Shown here: piece by piece, positions 21,141 through 30,651 of the stretch | Numbering within the stretch: the stretch's first letter is position 1 | Layout of the letters: each line of letters begins with the position of its first letter | Origin: Haladaptatus halobius | Lineage (GTDB): Archaea > Halobacteriota > Halobacteria > Halobacteriales > Haladaptataceae | Length of the DNA stretch: 64,000 bases | Assembly (NCBI RefSeq): GCF_020618475.1 | Contig: NZ_CP085336.1 | Location: forward strand, 930,001-994,000 | Direction: 5' to 3' | Position numbers and translations under genes: made by a program | The notes under the pieces: model-generated | What the model saw: the letters and a program-made list of their open reading frames with translations, nothing else | Told to the model about the DNA's origin: nothing | Databases searched by the model: none

Positions 21141-21468
21141 GATTTGCCGTTCGAAAGAGCGAACGGACGGTACTGCCTCTCACTTCGGATATCAGACGTA
21201 CGGTCCGGGGAGCAGCGCGCGGAGCGAGAACGACCGACGCCGTGTCTCCTCTCAGCTTTCATGTCGCACCGCCTCGTCGCGGCGTATCTCCGCGTCGTGG
21301 TTCGTCGCTTCGTCGCGGTGCGGCGTTTTGGAAGCGGTCGACTCCCACTTCTTTGTTCCATTCTCTATCATACCGTCGATAAAACACTTCAAAAAACTTA
21401 TTTATGGCCTTGCTAATATGCCGACTCGTCGGGCGTGGACTGAAATAGCGAGGCGACCAATCGGTCGT
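21141..21468. other. intergenic, nothing recognised
   Basis: About 330 bases between the Bat-like regulator and the next plus-strand gene. The last 100 bases are AT-rich (near 21380-21415) and suit a promoter. No gene is seen. Confidence 0.45.
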
Positions 21469-22311
21469 ATGAACGTGAGAAAGGGGTGTCGCCAGTTGCG
21501 GGTGGTCGTCGCCCTCTCCGTCGCTCTGCTCGTCGCCGCGAGCGTCGGTGTTCGGCGCGTTCGCCGGGCGGTCTCCCGCGCGCGAGCGATTCCGTTCAGC
21601 CCGCTCACCGCGAAGGGGCGCGTCGGTGCGGAGTACCTCCGACGACACGACGTTGCGACGGGGGAGCCTCTGTCGGGTGAAATGGACGACATGAGTGAGT
21701 ACGCCCAACCCGACTTCGACCCGGACGCGATTCACCCAGCAGTCCGGCGATTCTACGAACGCACCGCCGAGTACAACCTCACCTATCGCGTGACGTGGCA
21801 TCGCGGATTCCGGCTGGGTGCGTCCCTCGCCTCCCGACTGACGAGTCGGGTCGAACAGCTCAACCTCCCCGGGCCGTGGGGGTCGGCGACGGGGACGCTC
21901 ACCAGTCGAATCGTCGCCATCGACGCGGACGACGACCCTCGCGACGGAGCGCGGGCGTGGATTCGGACGAACGAGTCGGGGGCTGCGGTGTTCGTCGCCA
22001 TCTACGCGAGTCACGTTCGGGACGGAACGCGCTACGTCAACATCGCGGCTCCCCTCCCACGGTCGAATCTGAGCACCGTGCTATCCATCCGGAAACTCGA
22101 ACGCGGCGACGAACCGCCGGGCGTCGAACTGACGACGATGACGGAGACGGGCGACGAAGGGCTGTACTTCGTCACGCGGCTAGGTTCCGTCGCACTTCCG
22201 ATACGCCAGTCGTTCCGCGTGTGGCCCGACGAAGACGGAATCCGAGCCCGCCACGAGATGTGGCTGTTCGGTCGGCAGTTCCTCACGGTCGACTACGAAT
22301 CGCGCGACTGA
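21469..22311 (+). CDS. conserved hypothetical protein with N-terminal membrane anchor
   Basis: This is a 280-residue protein with one N-terminal hydrophobic helix (LRVVVALSVALLVAASVGV) and a mixed alpha/beta remainder rich in basic and acidic residues. I do not recognise a family. The frame opens at 21328, but the preceding region is AT-rich and non-coding in character, so ATG 21469 is chosen. It is followed 42 bases later by the SpoIIM-family gene in the same direction, probably co-transcribed. Confidence 0.65.
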   Translation: MNVRKGCRQLRVVVALSVALLVAASVGVRRVRRAVSRARAIPFSPLTAKGRVGAEYLRRHDVATGEPLSGEMDDMSEYAQPDFDPDAIHPAVRRFYERTAEYNLTYRVTWHRGFRLGASLASRLTSRVEQLNLPGPWGSATGTLTSRIVAIDADDDPRDGARAWIRTNESGAAVFVAIYASHVRDGTRYVNIAAPLPRSNLSTVLSIRKLERGDEPPGVELTTMTETGDEGLYFVTRLGSVALPIRQSFRVWPDEDGIRARHEMWLFGRQFLTVDYESRD

Positions 22312-22352
22312 GTCACCGCCACGTATATCTAATTCGGGTGAGACGTTCGAGT

Positions 22353-23825
22353 ATGAAATTCAGCGACGCGAGTTCGTCGGTTCGGTCGCTGCTTCTCGCC
22401 CGACCGGTCGCGGTGTTGCCGCTGTATCTCGCCGGAACCAGCGTCGGTCTGGTGGCGCAGACGGTTCCACTCGTCGGCGTCGCGCTCGTCTACGCCCTCC
22501 TCTTCGGAACCGGTCGAATCGAGGCGGTCGTCACCGCGGTCGGACGAATCGACTTCGCGGGGTCGGAGTTGAGCGACGCCCAACTCGAACGACTCGGCGA
22601 GGCGATAGCGGGACTGTTCACGCCCGAGGTCGTCGCCCTCCTCCTCGTGTCGGCGCTCCTCGGCGTCGCCGTTCTGTTCGTCGCCCGCGCCGTCGCCGGT
22701 GCGGCGCAGGTTCACGCGGTAACGGCGGCGCTTCGAGACGAGCGAGCCGTCGCGTCCGGCGTCACCGGCGCGACCCAAGACTGGAAGCGGTTCCTCGCGC
22801 TGGGCGTCGTTCGTGCGCTCTCGTTCCTCCTGATAACCGCTCCCATCGCCGCGTTCGGATTTCTCGCCGCAACTGGGAGCGTCGCCGCCGGACTCCTGCT
22901 CGCCCTCTCGGTGCTCGTGTGGCTCCCGTTGGCGTTCGTCGTCTACCTCCTCTTTTTGTTCGTCCCGCAGGCCATCGTCATCGACGGCGTCGGTGTGCGC
23001 GGCGGGGTTCGACGGAGCGTCGGGTTCGTTCGGCGCAAGCCGTTTCGAGTCGCGGCCTACTTCGTCGTGGTTATCGGTCTCGTGGGGGTGTTCGGCTTCG
23101 CGTCGTTCGTCTTCCAATTGCTCGGAATCGGCCGCCTCCTTGGCGTCGTCCTCGCGTTCGGTCTCGCGCCGACGCTCGGCGTGCTGAAGACGGCGCTGTA
23201 TCTCGACGAACCGCCGGTCGCGCCCCGCGTGCGCGGATCGGTTGGCAGCGCCCTGCGGCGCGGTCTCCGCGAACTCCGGTCGTTCCTCGTCGGTCGCCCC
23301 GCGCTCGTGGTCGCCGCACTCGCCCTCTTCGCGGCCGGCAGCGCGGGTGGCTGGTTCGCCACTCGCCCGTTCGCGCTAGAAAGCCTCGGACCGGGCGTGT
23401 CCGAGAACGTGTTCGGCACCGCTCCCGTCGACGTGTTCGTCACGCTGACGGCGAATAACTGGTTGGTCGCCATCTCGGCGGCGTACGCCGGACTCGGCTT
23501 CGGCGTTCCGACCGTCGTCACGCTCCTGTTCAACGGGGCCGTCGTCGGCGGCGTCGTCGGCCTACTGCCCGACCCTCGCCTCGCGGTCGCGCTCATCGCG
23601 CCGCACGGAATCGTCGAGATACCTGCACTGTCCGTCGCGGGAGCGCTCGGTCTTCACCTCGGCGGTGTCGCGTGGTCGTACGTCCGCGGTTCGACGACCG
23701 CGGACGACCTCGCGGCGGAACTCGTCCGAGCGTACTACGTCCTGCTCGGTCTCCTCCCGGTGTTCGTCGTCGCGGCGTTCATCGAGGCGTTTCTGACGTG
23801 GTGGGTCGCCTCGACCATCGCGTGA
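22353..23825 (+). CDS. SpoIIM-family multi-spanning membrane protein
   Basis: This 490-residue protein has about ten hydrophobic segments. The C-terminal half (about 315-490) shows the stage II sporulation protein M signature, including the conserved loop LIAPHGIVEIPALSVAGALG. The N-terminal half is a separate membrane domain of a type often fused to or adjacent to SpoIIM domains in archaea. Archaea do not sporulate; the family function is unknown but may concern membrane remodelling. It ends 32 bases from the convergent potassium channel gene. Confidence 0.8.
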   Translation: MKFSDASSSVRSLLLARPVAVLPLYLAGTSVGLVAQTVPLVGVALVYALLFGTGRIEAVVTAVGRIDFAGSELSDAQLERLGEAIAGLFTPEVVALLLVSALLGVAVLFVARAVAGAAQVHAVTAALRDERAVASGVTGATQDWKRFLALGVVRALSFLLITAPIAAFGFLAATGSVAAGLLLALSVLVWLPLAFVVYLLFLFVPQAIVIDGVGVRGGVRRSVGFVRRKPFRVAAYFVVVIGLVGVFGFASFVFQLLGIGRLLGVVLAFGLAPTLGVLKTALYLDEPPVAPRVRGSVGSALRRGLRELRSFLVGRPALVVAALALFAAGSAGGWFATRPFALESLGPGVSENVFGTAPVDVFVTLTANNWLVAISAAYAGLGFGVPTVVTLLFNGAVVGGVVGLLPDPRLAVALIAPHGIVEIPALSVAGALGLHLGGVAWSYVRGSTTADDLAAELVRAYYVLLGLLPVFVVAAFIEAFLTWWVASTIA

Positions 23826-23857
23826 ACAGGCGACGGTTCGGCGATTACACCTCGGCG

Positions 23858-25537
23858 TCACTGTGCGATTTCGGCGAACTCGTTCGTGTCCTCGTCGGTT
23901 CCCGCGATGACAAGTTGGTCGTCGTCTCGAATCACGAACTCCGCCCCTAGGTCAGTGATGATGTCGCCGTTCCGTTCGACGGCGATGACGGTACAGCCGG
24001 TTCGGGAGCGAACGTCGGCGTCCCCGAGACTCTCCCCCGCGAGGCGGGGTGCGGTCGTTCTGACGACTTCTATCTGCTTGTCGGGTGAGATTATCTCCTC
24101 GCCTTCGAGAATGGTGGACGCGAGCATCCGTCCGCTGACGGTTTCGAGCGCGAGCACATAGTCCGCACCCGCGCTGTAGAGCTTTCCGATGTTCTCCGTC
24201 TCGTTCGCTCGGGCGACGATCTCGACGCCCGGGTCGAGTTCTCGGGCTACGAGCGTGGCGAAGATGGTCGTCGTGTCGTCCCCGAGCGCGAAGATGAGCG
24301 CGTTCGCGTGCTCGATTCCGGCGTCCCGTAGCGTCCTCTCGTCGGTCACGTCGCCGACGACGTCGACGTTCGGCTTGTCTTCGATATCGACGACGACGGT
24401 TCGCATCGCCGTCGATTGCATCGTCTCTCGCACCGTCGAGCCGACCTCCCCGTGTCCCGCGACGATGACCGTCCCGCGAGCGTGACTGCGCTCGTCGGAG
24501 AGCGTCATCTCCTTCAGTCGTTCGAGTTGGGCTTCCCGACCCGCCACGACGAGGATGGTGCTCTCGTCCAGCGTCGTGTCGGGGGACGGTGAACTCTGGA
24601 ACTCGCCGCGCCGCCACAGACCGATGATGCTCGCGCCGGTTCGCTCGCGGATGCCGCTCTCGGCGAGTCGCCTCCCACACACCTCGCTGCCGTCTTGTAT
24701 CGATAGCTCGACGATTTCGAAATCCTCGCCGACGACGACCGTCTCGCCGAGGTCGGTCGTCACCGACGCGGTCACCTTCTCCGCGAGACTGTGGCCGAGG
24801 AGGTGGCGCGGTGAGAACACCTGATCCGCCCCCGCGTAACGGAGATATCTGGTCAGGTCGGCGTCCTCCACGAGGCTGATTATCTGCACGTCGTCCGTCA
24901 CTTCCCGAACCGCCAGCGCGATGCTGGCGTTCTGCTCGTCGGTCGCGTCCGCGACGACCGTGTCGGCTTGCTCGACGTAGACGTTCCTGAGCACCTCCGC
25001 CGATTCCGGGTCGCCGTGGACGAGAGAGATGTTCCGTTCGTACAGGTCGAGCGCCTCGTCGCGATCGCTGACGACGACGATGTAGTCTCGGTTCCACGAT
25101 TCGAGTTCGTCGATGAGCGTCTCCGCGCGCGGCGAGTAGCCGCAGATGACGATGTGGTCTTCCAGTTCGTCGACGCTGGTCGGCGGACTCACCCTGAGGG
25201 CCTGCTGAATCCACGGTGCGACGAACAGCGGCAGCGCCATGAAGATGAGAAAGACGCCCGTAACCTGCATCGCGACCATGATCAGTCGCATCTGCGGCGT
25301 TGTCCAGTGTTCCGCGTCCACGCCGTAGCCGGTCGTGGTGAAGGTCTCAATGACGACGGAGAACGAAAACATCAAGCTCCGCTCTTCGCCCTCGAACGTC
25401 GTCATACCCCACGAGTACGCGAACGTGTACAGGCTCAGCACAGCGGCGAAGGAGGCGAGGTAGAGAAGCGCGCGCCGTCGTTGCCGCGTGACGAACGCGC
25501 CGAGAGAGACCGAGAACCATTGAGGTCGCTGAGCCAT
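23858..25537 (-). CDS. potassium channel with two RCK (TrkA-N/TrkA-C) regions
   Basis: This 559-residue protein has two membrane helices (about 23-45 and 83-107) flanking a pore with the K+ filter TTGYG at residues 68-72. It then has two cytoplasmic RCK units: TrkA-N at about 127-240 (HIVICGYSPRAETLI) with TrkA-C to about 335, and a second TrkA-N at about 350-460 (TVIVAGHGEVGSTVR) with TrkA-C to the end. It is predicted to be a ligand-gated K+ channel serving osmotic balance, which is central to salt-in haloarchaea. It is a single gene, convergent with the SpoIIM gene. Confidence 0.93.
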   Translation of the reverse strand: MAQRPQWFSVSLGAFVTRQRRRALLYLASFAAVLSLYTFAYSWGMTTFEGEERSLMFSFSVVIETFTTTGYGVDAEHWTTPQMRLIMVAMQVTGVFLIFMALPLFVAPWIQQALRVSPPTSVDELEDHIVICGYSPRAETLIDELESWNRDYIVVVSDRDEALDLYERNISLVHGDPESAEVLRNVYVEQADTVVADATDEQNASIALAVREVTDDVQIISLVEDADLTRYLRYAGADQVFSPRHLLGHSLAEKVTASVTTDLGETVVVGEDFEIVELSIQDGSEVCGRRLAESGIRERTGASIIGLWRRGEFQSSPSPDTTLDESTILVVAGREAQLERLKEMTLSDERSHARGTVIVAGHGEVGSTVRETMQSTAMRTVVVDIEDKPNVDVVGDVTDERTLRDAGIEHANALIFALGDDTTTIFATLVARELDPGVEIVARANETENIGKLYSAGADYVLALETVSGRMLASTILEGEEIISPDKQIEVVRTTAPRLAGESLGDADVRSRTGCTVIAVERNGDIITDLGAEFVIRDDDQLVIAGTDEDTNEFAEIAQ

Positions 25538-25845
25538 TCTCGTATGTTGACTCTAATCCGTGCAACTTTACTCTGCCGTCCTCCGTCGATTTCTCTCTCG
25601 GCTCCTTTCCCGTCGTTCGCGTCCGCGAAAGTCCAAAACGACACTCCATCACCGCGACGACCGCGTCACCGTGGTTCGAGCACCTCGCGCCGAGCGCGAT
25701 GGCACACGTGGATTTATATACCGGAACGGAATCAAACCCGCCGAGATGTACCGATTTCCGTCATCCGCGCTGGTCGTGGTCGCCGCGCTGGCACTCCGTC
25801 GGTCAGTCGGGCAATTGAACAGGCTGGAGCGTATCGTCCCGCGTA

Positions 25846-26631
25846 ATGGCTTCGTATCGCGGTGCGATTCTGGACGTGGACGGGACGCTCGTTCGCGGGG
25901 ACGACGGTTTACCCGGCATGGACACCGGCATCCGAAAACTGCGCGAGACGGGGATAGACCTCCTCCTCTGTTCCAACAATCCGACGAACCCTCCCGAAGA
26001 CTACGTCGAACGATTCGCCGCCCACGACGTTCCTATCGACGCCGAACAAGTGCTCACCTCGGCGCTCGTCACGGCCGAGTTCCTCGAAGCCGAACACGTC
26101 GGGAGCGACCTGTTCATCGTCGGCGAGTCGTATCTCCGCGACCTCTTGCGCGAACGCGGATTCGCCCTCCGGGATGACCCCGACGCTGTCGACGTCGTCG
26201 TCGGCTCCATCGACCGCGAGTTCGACTACGAAACGCTCACTAAAGCGTTCTGGGCGCTCGAAGACGGTGCCGCGTTCGTCGGAACCGATCCGGACGTGAC
26301 GATTCCCGCGGCGGAGCGTCTCGTTCCCGGGTCGGGAGCCATCCTCAACGCGATAGCGGGCGTCGCGGGCCGAGACCCCGACCGCGTGCTCGGAAAGCCC
26401 TCCCGCGAAGCGGGAGCGGCGGCGCTCGACCGCCTCGGCGTTCCGGCGGACGAGACGCTCGTCGTCGGCGACCGTCTCGACACCGACATCGCTCTCGGCG
26501 ATAGAATTGGAGCGACGACGGTGCTCGTCCACTCGGGAGTGACGACGCCGGACGACCTCGCGGAAGCGACGGTTCGACCGGACTACGTCATCGACTCGCT
26601 CTGGGAGATAGAAGCCGTTCTCGCAGACTGA
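25846..26631 (+). CDS. HAD-IIA family phosphatase (NagD-like)
   Basis: This 261-residue HAD hydrolase shows its motifs in order: nucleophile motif LDVDGTLV at about 9-16, motif II CSNNPTN near 45, the motif III lysine in GKPSREAG near 185, and motif IV VVGDRLDTDIALG near 206. The cap is of the C2 (HAD-IIA) type as in NagD and p-nitrophenylphosphatase. It dephosphorylates small phosphate esters; the natural substrate is unknown. Confidence 0.92.
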   Translation: MASYRGAILDVDGTLVRGDDGLPGMDTGIRKLRETGIDLLLCSNNPTNPPEDYVERFAAHDVPIDAEQVLTSALVTAEFLEAEHVGSDLFIVGESYLRDLLRERGFALRDDPDAVDVVVGSIDREFDYETLTKAFWALEDGAAFVGTDPDVTIPAAERLVPGSGAILNAIAGVAGRDPDRVLGKPSREAGAAALDRLGVPADETLVVGDRLDTDIALGDRIGATTVLVHSGVTTPDDLAEATVRPDYVIDSLWEIEAVLAD

Positions 26632-26817
26632 GCATCAGTTCACGTTGCCTACTGACGGAACAACACTACTCGCAGGGTTTAGACGCGCCGCTCTTTACCT
26701 GTAGATCTCCGTTTTTCCTCCCACGAAACGACAGAAGGCGCCGCAACCGTCGATATTATTTACAATATAAAGCATCTTGCGCACAACTATTTAACGATGT
26801 AGAGATAATAGAGGAAC

Positions 26818-27255
26818 ATGACCGATTCACGAACGTGGGGGCCGTTTCTGATTCGAGTCGCGGTCAGTCTCGTCGTGCTCGTCCACGGCGTCGGGAAACT
26901 GTTCGCCGTCGGCCCGGCCGCGATGCCGGTATCGAAGTTCGCGGGATTTCTCGCCGGACTCGGGCTTCCGTTCGCGTCGCCGCTGGCGTGGGCCGTCGCG
27001 GTCGTCGAGGTCGGCGGCGGCTTGCTCCTCTTGCTCGGCCTGTTCACGCGAATTACGGCGCTCGTGCTCGCGGTCGAGATGGTCGTCGCCACGATACTGG
27101 TGCATCTGCCGAAGGGGTACTCGGACTCTGAACTTACCATCGTCCTCTCGCTGGCGGCGTTCTCGCTCGCGGCGAGCGGTGCCGGCGAACTCTCGGTCGA
27201 CAGCATCGTCTCGGACGGGGAACTAAACTCGTCGTTCATGATTTCAGAAACGTAA
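26818..27255 (+). CDS. DoxX family membrane protein
   Basis: This is a 145-residue, four-helix protein with the DoxX pattern: first-helix LVVLVHGVGKLF, then ALAWAVAVVEVGGGLLLLLGLFTRITAL. DoxX proteins take part in quinone-linked redox or stress responses. The upstream region is AT-rich and suits a promoter. A second, unrelated-looking DoxX gene lies at 53444-53851. Confidence 0.88.
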   Translation: MTDSRTWGPFLIRVAVSLVVLVHGVGKLFAVGPAAMPVSKFAGFLAGLGLPFASPLAWAVAVVEVGGGLLLLLGLFTRITALVLAVEMVVATILVHLPKGYSDSELTIVLSLAAFSLAASGAGELSVDSIVSDGELNSSFMISET

Positions 27256-27487
27256 TCCCGGTCGCGCTCGTTCGTCGTCAGTCACCTCGACCGCGTCATC
27301 GATTTCTGTGGAGAGGTGGTGACGGTCTCGGCGACCGAAGGTAGCTCCGTTGGTTTTACTGAAATACCGTTACTGAGATGCTATCTCCACCGAGATAGTT
27401 GGTGAGTAACTCCGCGAATTTATCGACTTGATTCGCCAACTGGGTTTTTACAGACGGTAGCACGGAAAGTACCGACTATCGTAGTGA
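27256..27487. other. intergenic, nothing recognised
   Basis: The 232 bases after doxX hold no gene I can see. With the next entry they form a 618-base stretch without an intact gene. Confidence 0.4.
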
Positions 27488-27700
27488 CTACGCACTATTC
27501 TCATCGTGATCGGATAGCAAAAATACAGCCACCCCTGCGAAGATCGCAACGGTAGCGAGGGTCGTGGGGTCGATAATGGGTTCGAACGAGACGACAACTA
27601 TCTTCATCGAAGCGTACGCGAATAAAAGCACAACACAGATCGTTGACGCGGCTAATAATCCGACGCGTACTGGATCGCTTTTTTTTCAGCCTCTTTTAAG
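27488..27700 (-). pseudogene. candidate decayed two-helix membrane protein
   Basis: On the minus strand a frame ending at 27488 reads as two hydrophobic helices (VGLLAASTICVVLLFAYAS and TTLATVAIFAGVAVFLL). It has no start codon before a stop that lies next to an 8-base A run (plus-strand T run 27679-27686). One extra base in that run would restore an upstream frame. It may be a frameshifted remnant. Confidence 0.3.
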
Positions 27701-27873
27701 GGTTATACCGAACGCTTAGCTGCTAACTTTACTGTTCGGGTGGCTCCGTCGAACCTCGGTTTGTTATCAACAATTTAATACATATGAATGGCTGGTAAGG
27801 ATTCGAACCGATCGATTCGGTGACAACCGAAAGAAATATGACTTGTCATACGGCTGCTTGACTATATCGCACC

Positions 27874-28089
27874 ATGTTTCGCTCCGGATTCCGTTGGCTC
27901 CAGTCGAAGTCCTTCGGACAACAGATACTGATAATCGCACTCGTTCTGGACCCGCTCGGATTCGTTACGGGATATCTGTTGGCCCCGTCGTTCGGCGTCG
28001 AACCCATATTGGGTGGCGTGTACGGGTTGGTCGCGGCTAGCTTTCCGATTTCGACGTGGATTATGCGTCACGCTCAAAACCGGACTTGA
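27874..28089 (+). CDS. small hypothetical membrane protein
   Basis: This 71-residue product has two hydrophobic segments (about 18-40 and 44-62) and a basic N-terminus. It has an upstream AT-rich stretch around 27770-27830 fit for a promoter. No family recognised. The region from here to 28389 holds nothing else I can support. Confidence 0.5.
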   Translation: MFRSGFRWLQSKSFGQQILIIALVLDPLGFVTGYLLAPSFGVEPILGGVYGLVAASFPISTWIMRHAQNRT

Positions 28090-28389
28090 AACGCCATAAT
28101 GCATTCGAGTTTCCAAGGTTCGTTATCCGTACTTCCGTGCTGAATACGAGTCCTCTACCAGTCGCTGAGGATGGGAAGACTATCATCCGCTGAGCGTTTC
28201 GACAGTGCTACGTCTCGTTTGGACTACCGACGTAACGGTTCTTTCCCGCTCTCGCTTACGCGTCGTCCCTGAAGATGAGTCTCGTTCACTTACCTACGCC
28301 ATCTTCGCGCAGTTCAAGTCTACCGACCGAGAACGACTTCCGGAGAGTATCCACCCGACAGTTAACTTCCTTCCGACCGACCTTCGACC

Positions 28390-29430
28390 ATGACGCTCTA
28401 CGACGCGGTTGCCGACCTCCCACTCGAAATCGATTCCTGCGAGTTCGAAACGCACGAGCGCGAAACGTCGAGTAAGTTCACGCGCGTCACGACCGAAATC
28501 GTCCTCCACGGTGCCGGCGAAACCGGACGCGGCGAGGACGTGACCTACGACGAAGACGACCAGCGCGCGCTGGCGGGGGCTGAGTTCGACCTCGCGGGCA
28601 AGTACGCGTTCGACGAGTTCTCGGCAGGAATGGTCAACCGCGACCTCTTTCCAGTGGGGCCGTCCCGCGAGGATTTTCGACACTACCGGCGATGGGGGTT
28701 CGAGAGCGCGGCGTTGGACTTGGCGCTCCGGCAGGCCGACATCGACCTCCCGACCGCTCTCGACCGCACTCCCTCCCCGGTGCGATTCGTGGTGAGCACG
28801 CGACTGGGCGACCCGCCGAGCGCGGAGCGCGTCCGACGATGGCTCGACATCGATCCTGAACTGGCGTTCAAACTCGACGCGACGCCGGAGTGGTCTCCCG
28901 ATCTCGTCTCGGAACTGGCGGCGATGGGCCGGATTTGCGTCGTGGACCTGAAAGCGCACTACGGCGACTCCGAGGTCAACCAGTCGCCGAACCCCGACCT
29001 CTACCGGCGTGTTCGAGACGGGTTGCCGGACGCGGTCATCGAAGACCCGGCATACACCGACGAGACCGCGCCGATTCTCGACCCCGCCAGCGACCGAATC
29101 TCGTGGGACGCGCCGATAACGGGCGTCGAGAGCATCGAGGCGCTTCCATTCGAACCCCGATGGTTGAACGTCAAGCCCTCGCGGTTCGGGAGCGTCGAAT
29201 CGCTGTTCGCGGCGCTCGAACGCTGCGAGCGTAACGACGTTCGACTGTACGGCGGCGGCCAGTTCGAACTCGGCGTCGGTCGGTCGCAGATTCAACTGCT
29301 GGCGTCGCTGTTCTATCCGGACGCCCCGAACGACGTCGCTCCGCGCGGCTACAACGACCCCGACCCAACCCCCGGACTTCCGTCAAGTCCCCTCGAACCG
29401 CCGACCGTCGAGGGCTTCCGCCGAACGTAG
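28390..29430 (+). CDS. enolase-superfamily protein
   Basis: This 346-residue protein resembles the C-terminal barrel of mandelate racemase/o-succinylbenzoate synthase-type enzymes. The candidate base lysine is in ELAFKLDATPEW. The three acidic metal-ligand positions appear in order in CVVDLKAHYG, DAVIEDPAYTD and ISWDAPITG. It would abstract a proton next to a carboxylate. The substrate is unknown and no menaquinone genes are adjacent. It is the last intact gene before composition changes. Confidence 0.75.
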   Translation: MTLYDAVADLPLEIDSCEFETHERETSSKFTRVTTEIVLHGAGETGRGEDVTYDEDDQRALAGAEFDLAGKYAFDEFSAGMVNRDLFPVGPSREDFRHYRRWGFESAALDLALRQADIDLPTALDRTPSPVRFVVSTRLGDPPSAERVRRWLDIDPELAFKLDATPEWSPDLVSELAAMGRICVVDLKAHYGDSEVNQSPNPDLYRRVRDGLPDAVIEDPAYTDETAPILDPASDRISWDAPITGVESIEALPFEPRWLNVKPSRFGSVESLFAALERCERNDVRLYGGGQFELGVGRSQIQLLASLFYPDAPNDVAPRGYNDPDPTPGLPSSPLEPPTVEGFRRT

Positions 29431-29559
29431 TCACTCCCGGCGAATCAGGAAGCGCGACCCGCCGTCGCGTCCGTCGCAGATCGAGACCGATCAGCCGTGT
29501 GCTTCCGCGATTCCGTCCACGATAGAGAGGCCGAGTCCCGACCCGTCGTCGGCGGTTAC
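29431..29559 (-). pseudogene. histidine kinase C-terminal remnant
   Basis: The minus strand reads DDGSGLGLSIVDGIAEAHG, the G2 box of a histidine kinase ATPase domain. A TGA (29491-29493) follows where kinases normally have Trp, and then SVSICDGRDGGSRFLI to a stop at 29431. Only the last 40 or so residues of the kinase survive. The rest has been replaced by the BNR-repeat sequence joined in frame at about 29559. Confidence 0.75.
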
Positions 29560-30039
29560 CACTAACACGTGGTGAATATCATATTGGGGATCATCCCCGC
29601 GTTCTAGCTCAAGACCCGCACATCGCTCAGTCCATGTCTTACCATTATCATCACTAATGTGGACTCCGCCGACTTCGACACCAGCAACTACCCGGTCGGG
29701 TGTATCGGCGTGTACATCGAGGCTACGGACGTGTGACTTCCCGCGATGAAGAGAAGTATGCCACTGGTCACGAGAGGGAAGTTCCTGGAACCCCTCCAGT
29801 TCCGTCCATGTCCTGCCTTGATCAGTCGAGACGTATATGTGAGCCGGATGCGTGTCCGCATACAGACGACTGCTGTCGGGACTGACCGCGACGACGTACA
29901 CCTCCTCTTGTGGCACGCCAAGTCGGTCCCATATTATTCCCTGATCTGCCGAGTGGTACAGGCCGGTTTTCGACGCGGCGAACGACCCGTGCTCTTCGAA
30001 CGTATGGACGCCGTCCTGCGTCCCGATGAGTAAAATCAT
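29491..30039 (-). pseudogene. truncated BNR-repeat protein fused to kinase tail
   Basis: The open frame of 182 residues carries two sortilin/BNR-type beta-propeller blades: a S-x-D-x-G-x-T-W motif at about 71-79 (STDQGRTWTE) and another at about 129-136 (SDDNGKTWTE). From residue 161 on it becomes the kinase remnant described in the neighbouring entry. BNR proteins of this type are normally about 300 residues with six to seven blades, so the original C-terminal half is lost. The fused product is unlikely to fold. It sits at the border between backbone-like and accessory DNA. Confidence 0.75.
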
Positions 30040-30048
30040 GGGACTTGA

Positions 30049-30651
30049 TTACGCCTCCTGAAGCTGCGCCGCCCGGGTTTCGACCGGTTCGATTGATGCG
30101 TACTCGACAGCGCGGACGCCGAGCGTCCGAACGCGTTCTCGGAGGTCCTCGTCTACGAATCCGTCATCGTCGAACGCGGTACGCGCCTGCGGAACCGCCG
30201 CCTGGTACGGGAGAACCCAGGCGTGTAGCGATCTACAGACGTCGCGGAGGTGAGTGAGCGCCGGCGTGGGAAACGGCCCGCCCGAGACGACGAGGAGCCC
30301 GACAGTCGTGTTCTCGAACTCGTCGAATCCGCAGTAATCGAGCGCGTTTTTCAACACGCCCGAATACGAGCCGTGGTACATGGGCGTTCCGAGGATGACC
30401 GCATCGGCCTCACGGATCGTCCGTCTCACTATGTCGCCGTCTCCTGCCCCATCGACGTCGGGATCGAGCGGCGGGAGATCCAATTCCGCGAGGTCGAGCA
30501 ACTCAGTTGTACCGCCAGCTGCTTCGACGCCGACCAGCGCCTCGTGGAGCGCTCGACGGGTGTAACTTGCTTCGCGTCGGCTCCCGCATACTGCGACGAC
30601 GTGCGGCCGCGCCTTCCCCGATGATCGACCGGCGCGTCCGAGAGAGCTCAT
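30049..30651 (-). CDS. NADPH-dependent FMN reductase family protein
   Basis: This 200-residue flavodoxin-fold oxidoreductase has the phosphate-binding loop CGSRREASYTRRAL near residue 22 and the flavin-binding segment GTPMYHGSYSGVLKNALDY near residue 90. It reduces FMN, quinones or azo/nitro compounds with NAD(P)H. Its start overlaps the stop of the upstream DUF6069-like gene by one base (TAATG), so the two are translationally coupled. A HxlR regulator is divergent to the pair and is the likely controller. Confidence 0.9.
   Translation of the reverse strand: MSSLGRAGRSSGKARPHVVAVCGSRREASYTRRALHEALVGVEAAGGTTELLDLAELDLPPLDPDVDGAGDGDIVRRTIREADAVILGTPMYHGSYSGVLKNALDYCGFDEFENTTVGLLVVSGGPFPTPALTHLRDVCRSLHAWVLPYQAAVPQARTAFDDDGFVDEDLRERVRTLGVRAVEYASIEPVETRAAQLQEA

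Noticed and set aside
25744..25845. Possible small membrane peptide upstream of the HAD gene (MYRFPSSALVVVAALALRR)
   Set aside because: The frame runs on into the HAD gene in another frame with an Arg-rich, non-haloarchaeal composition, so it is most likely untranslated leader.
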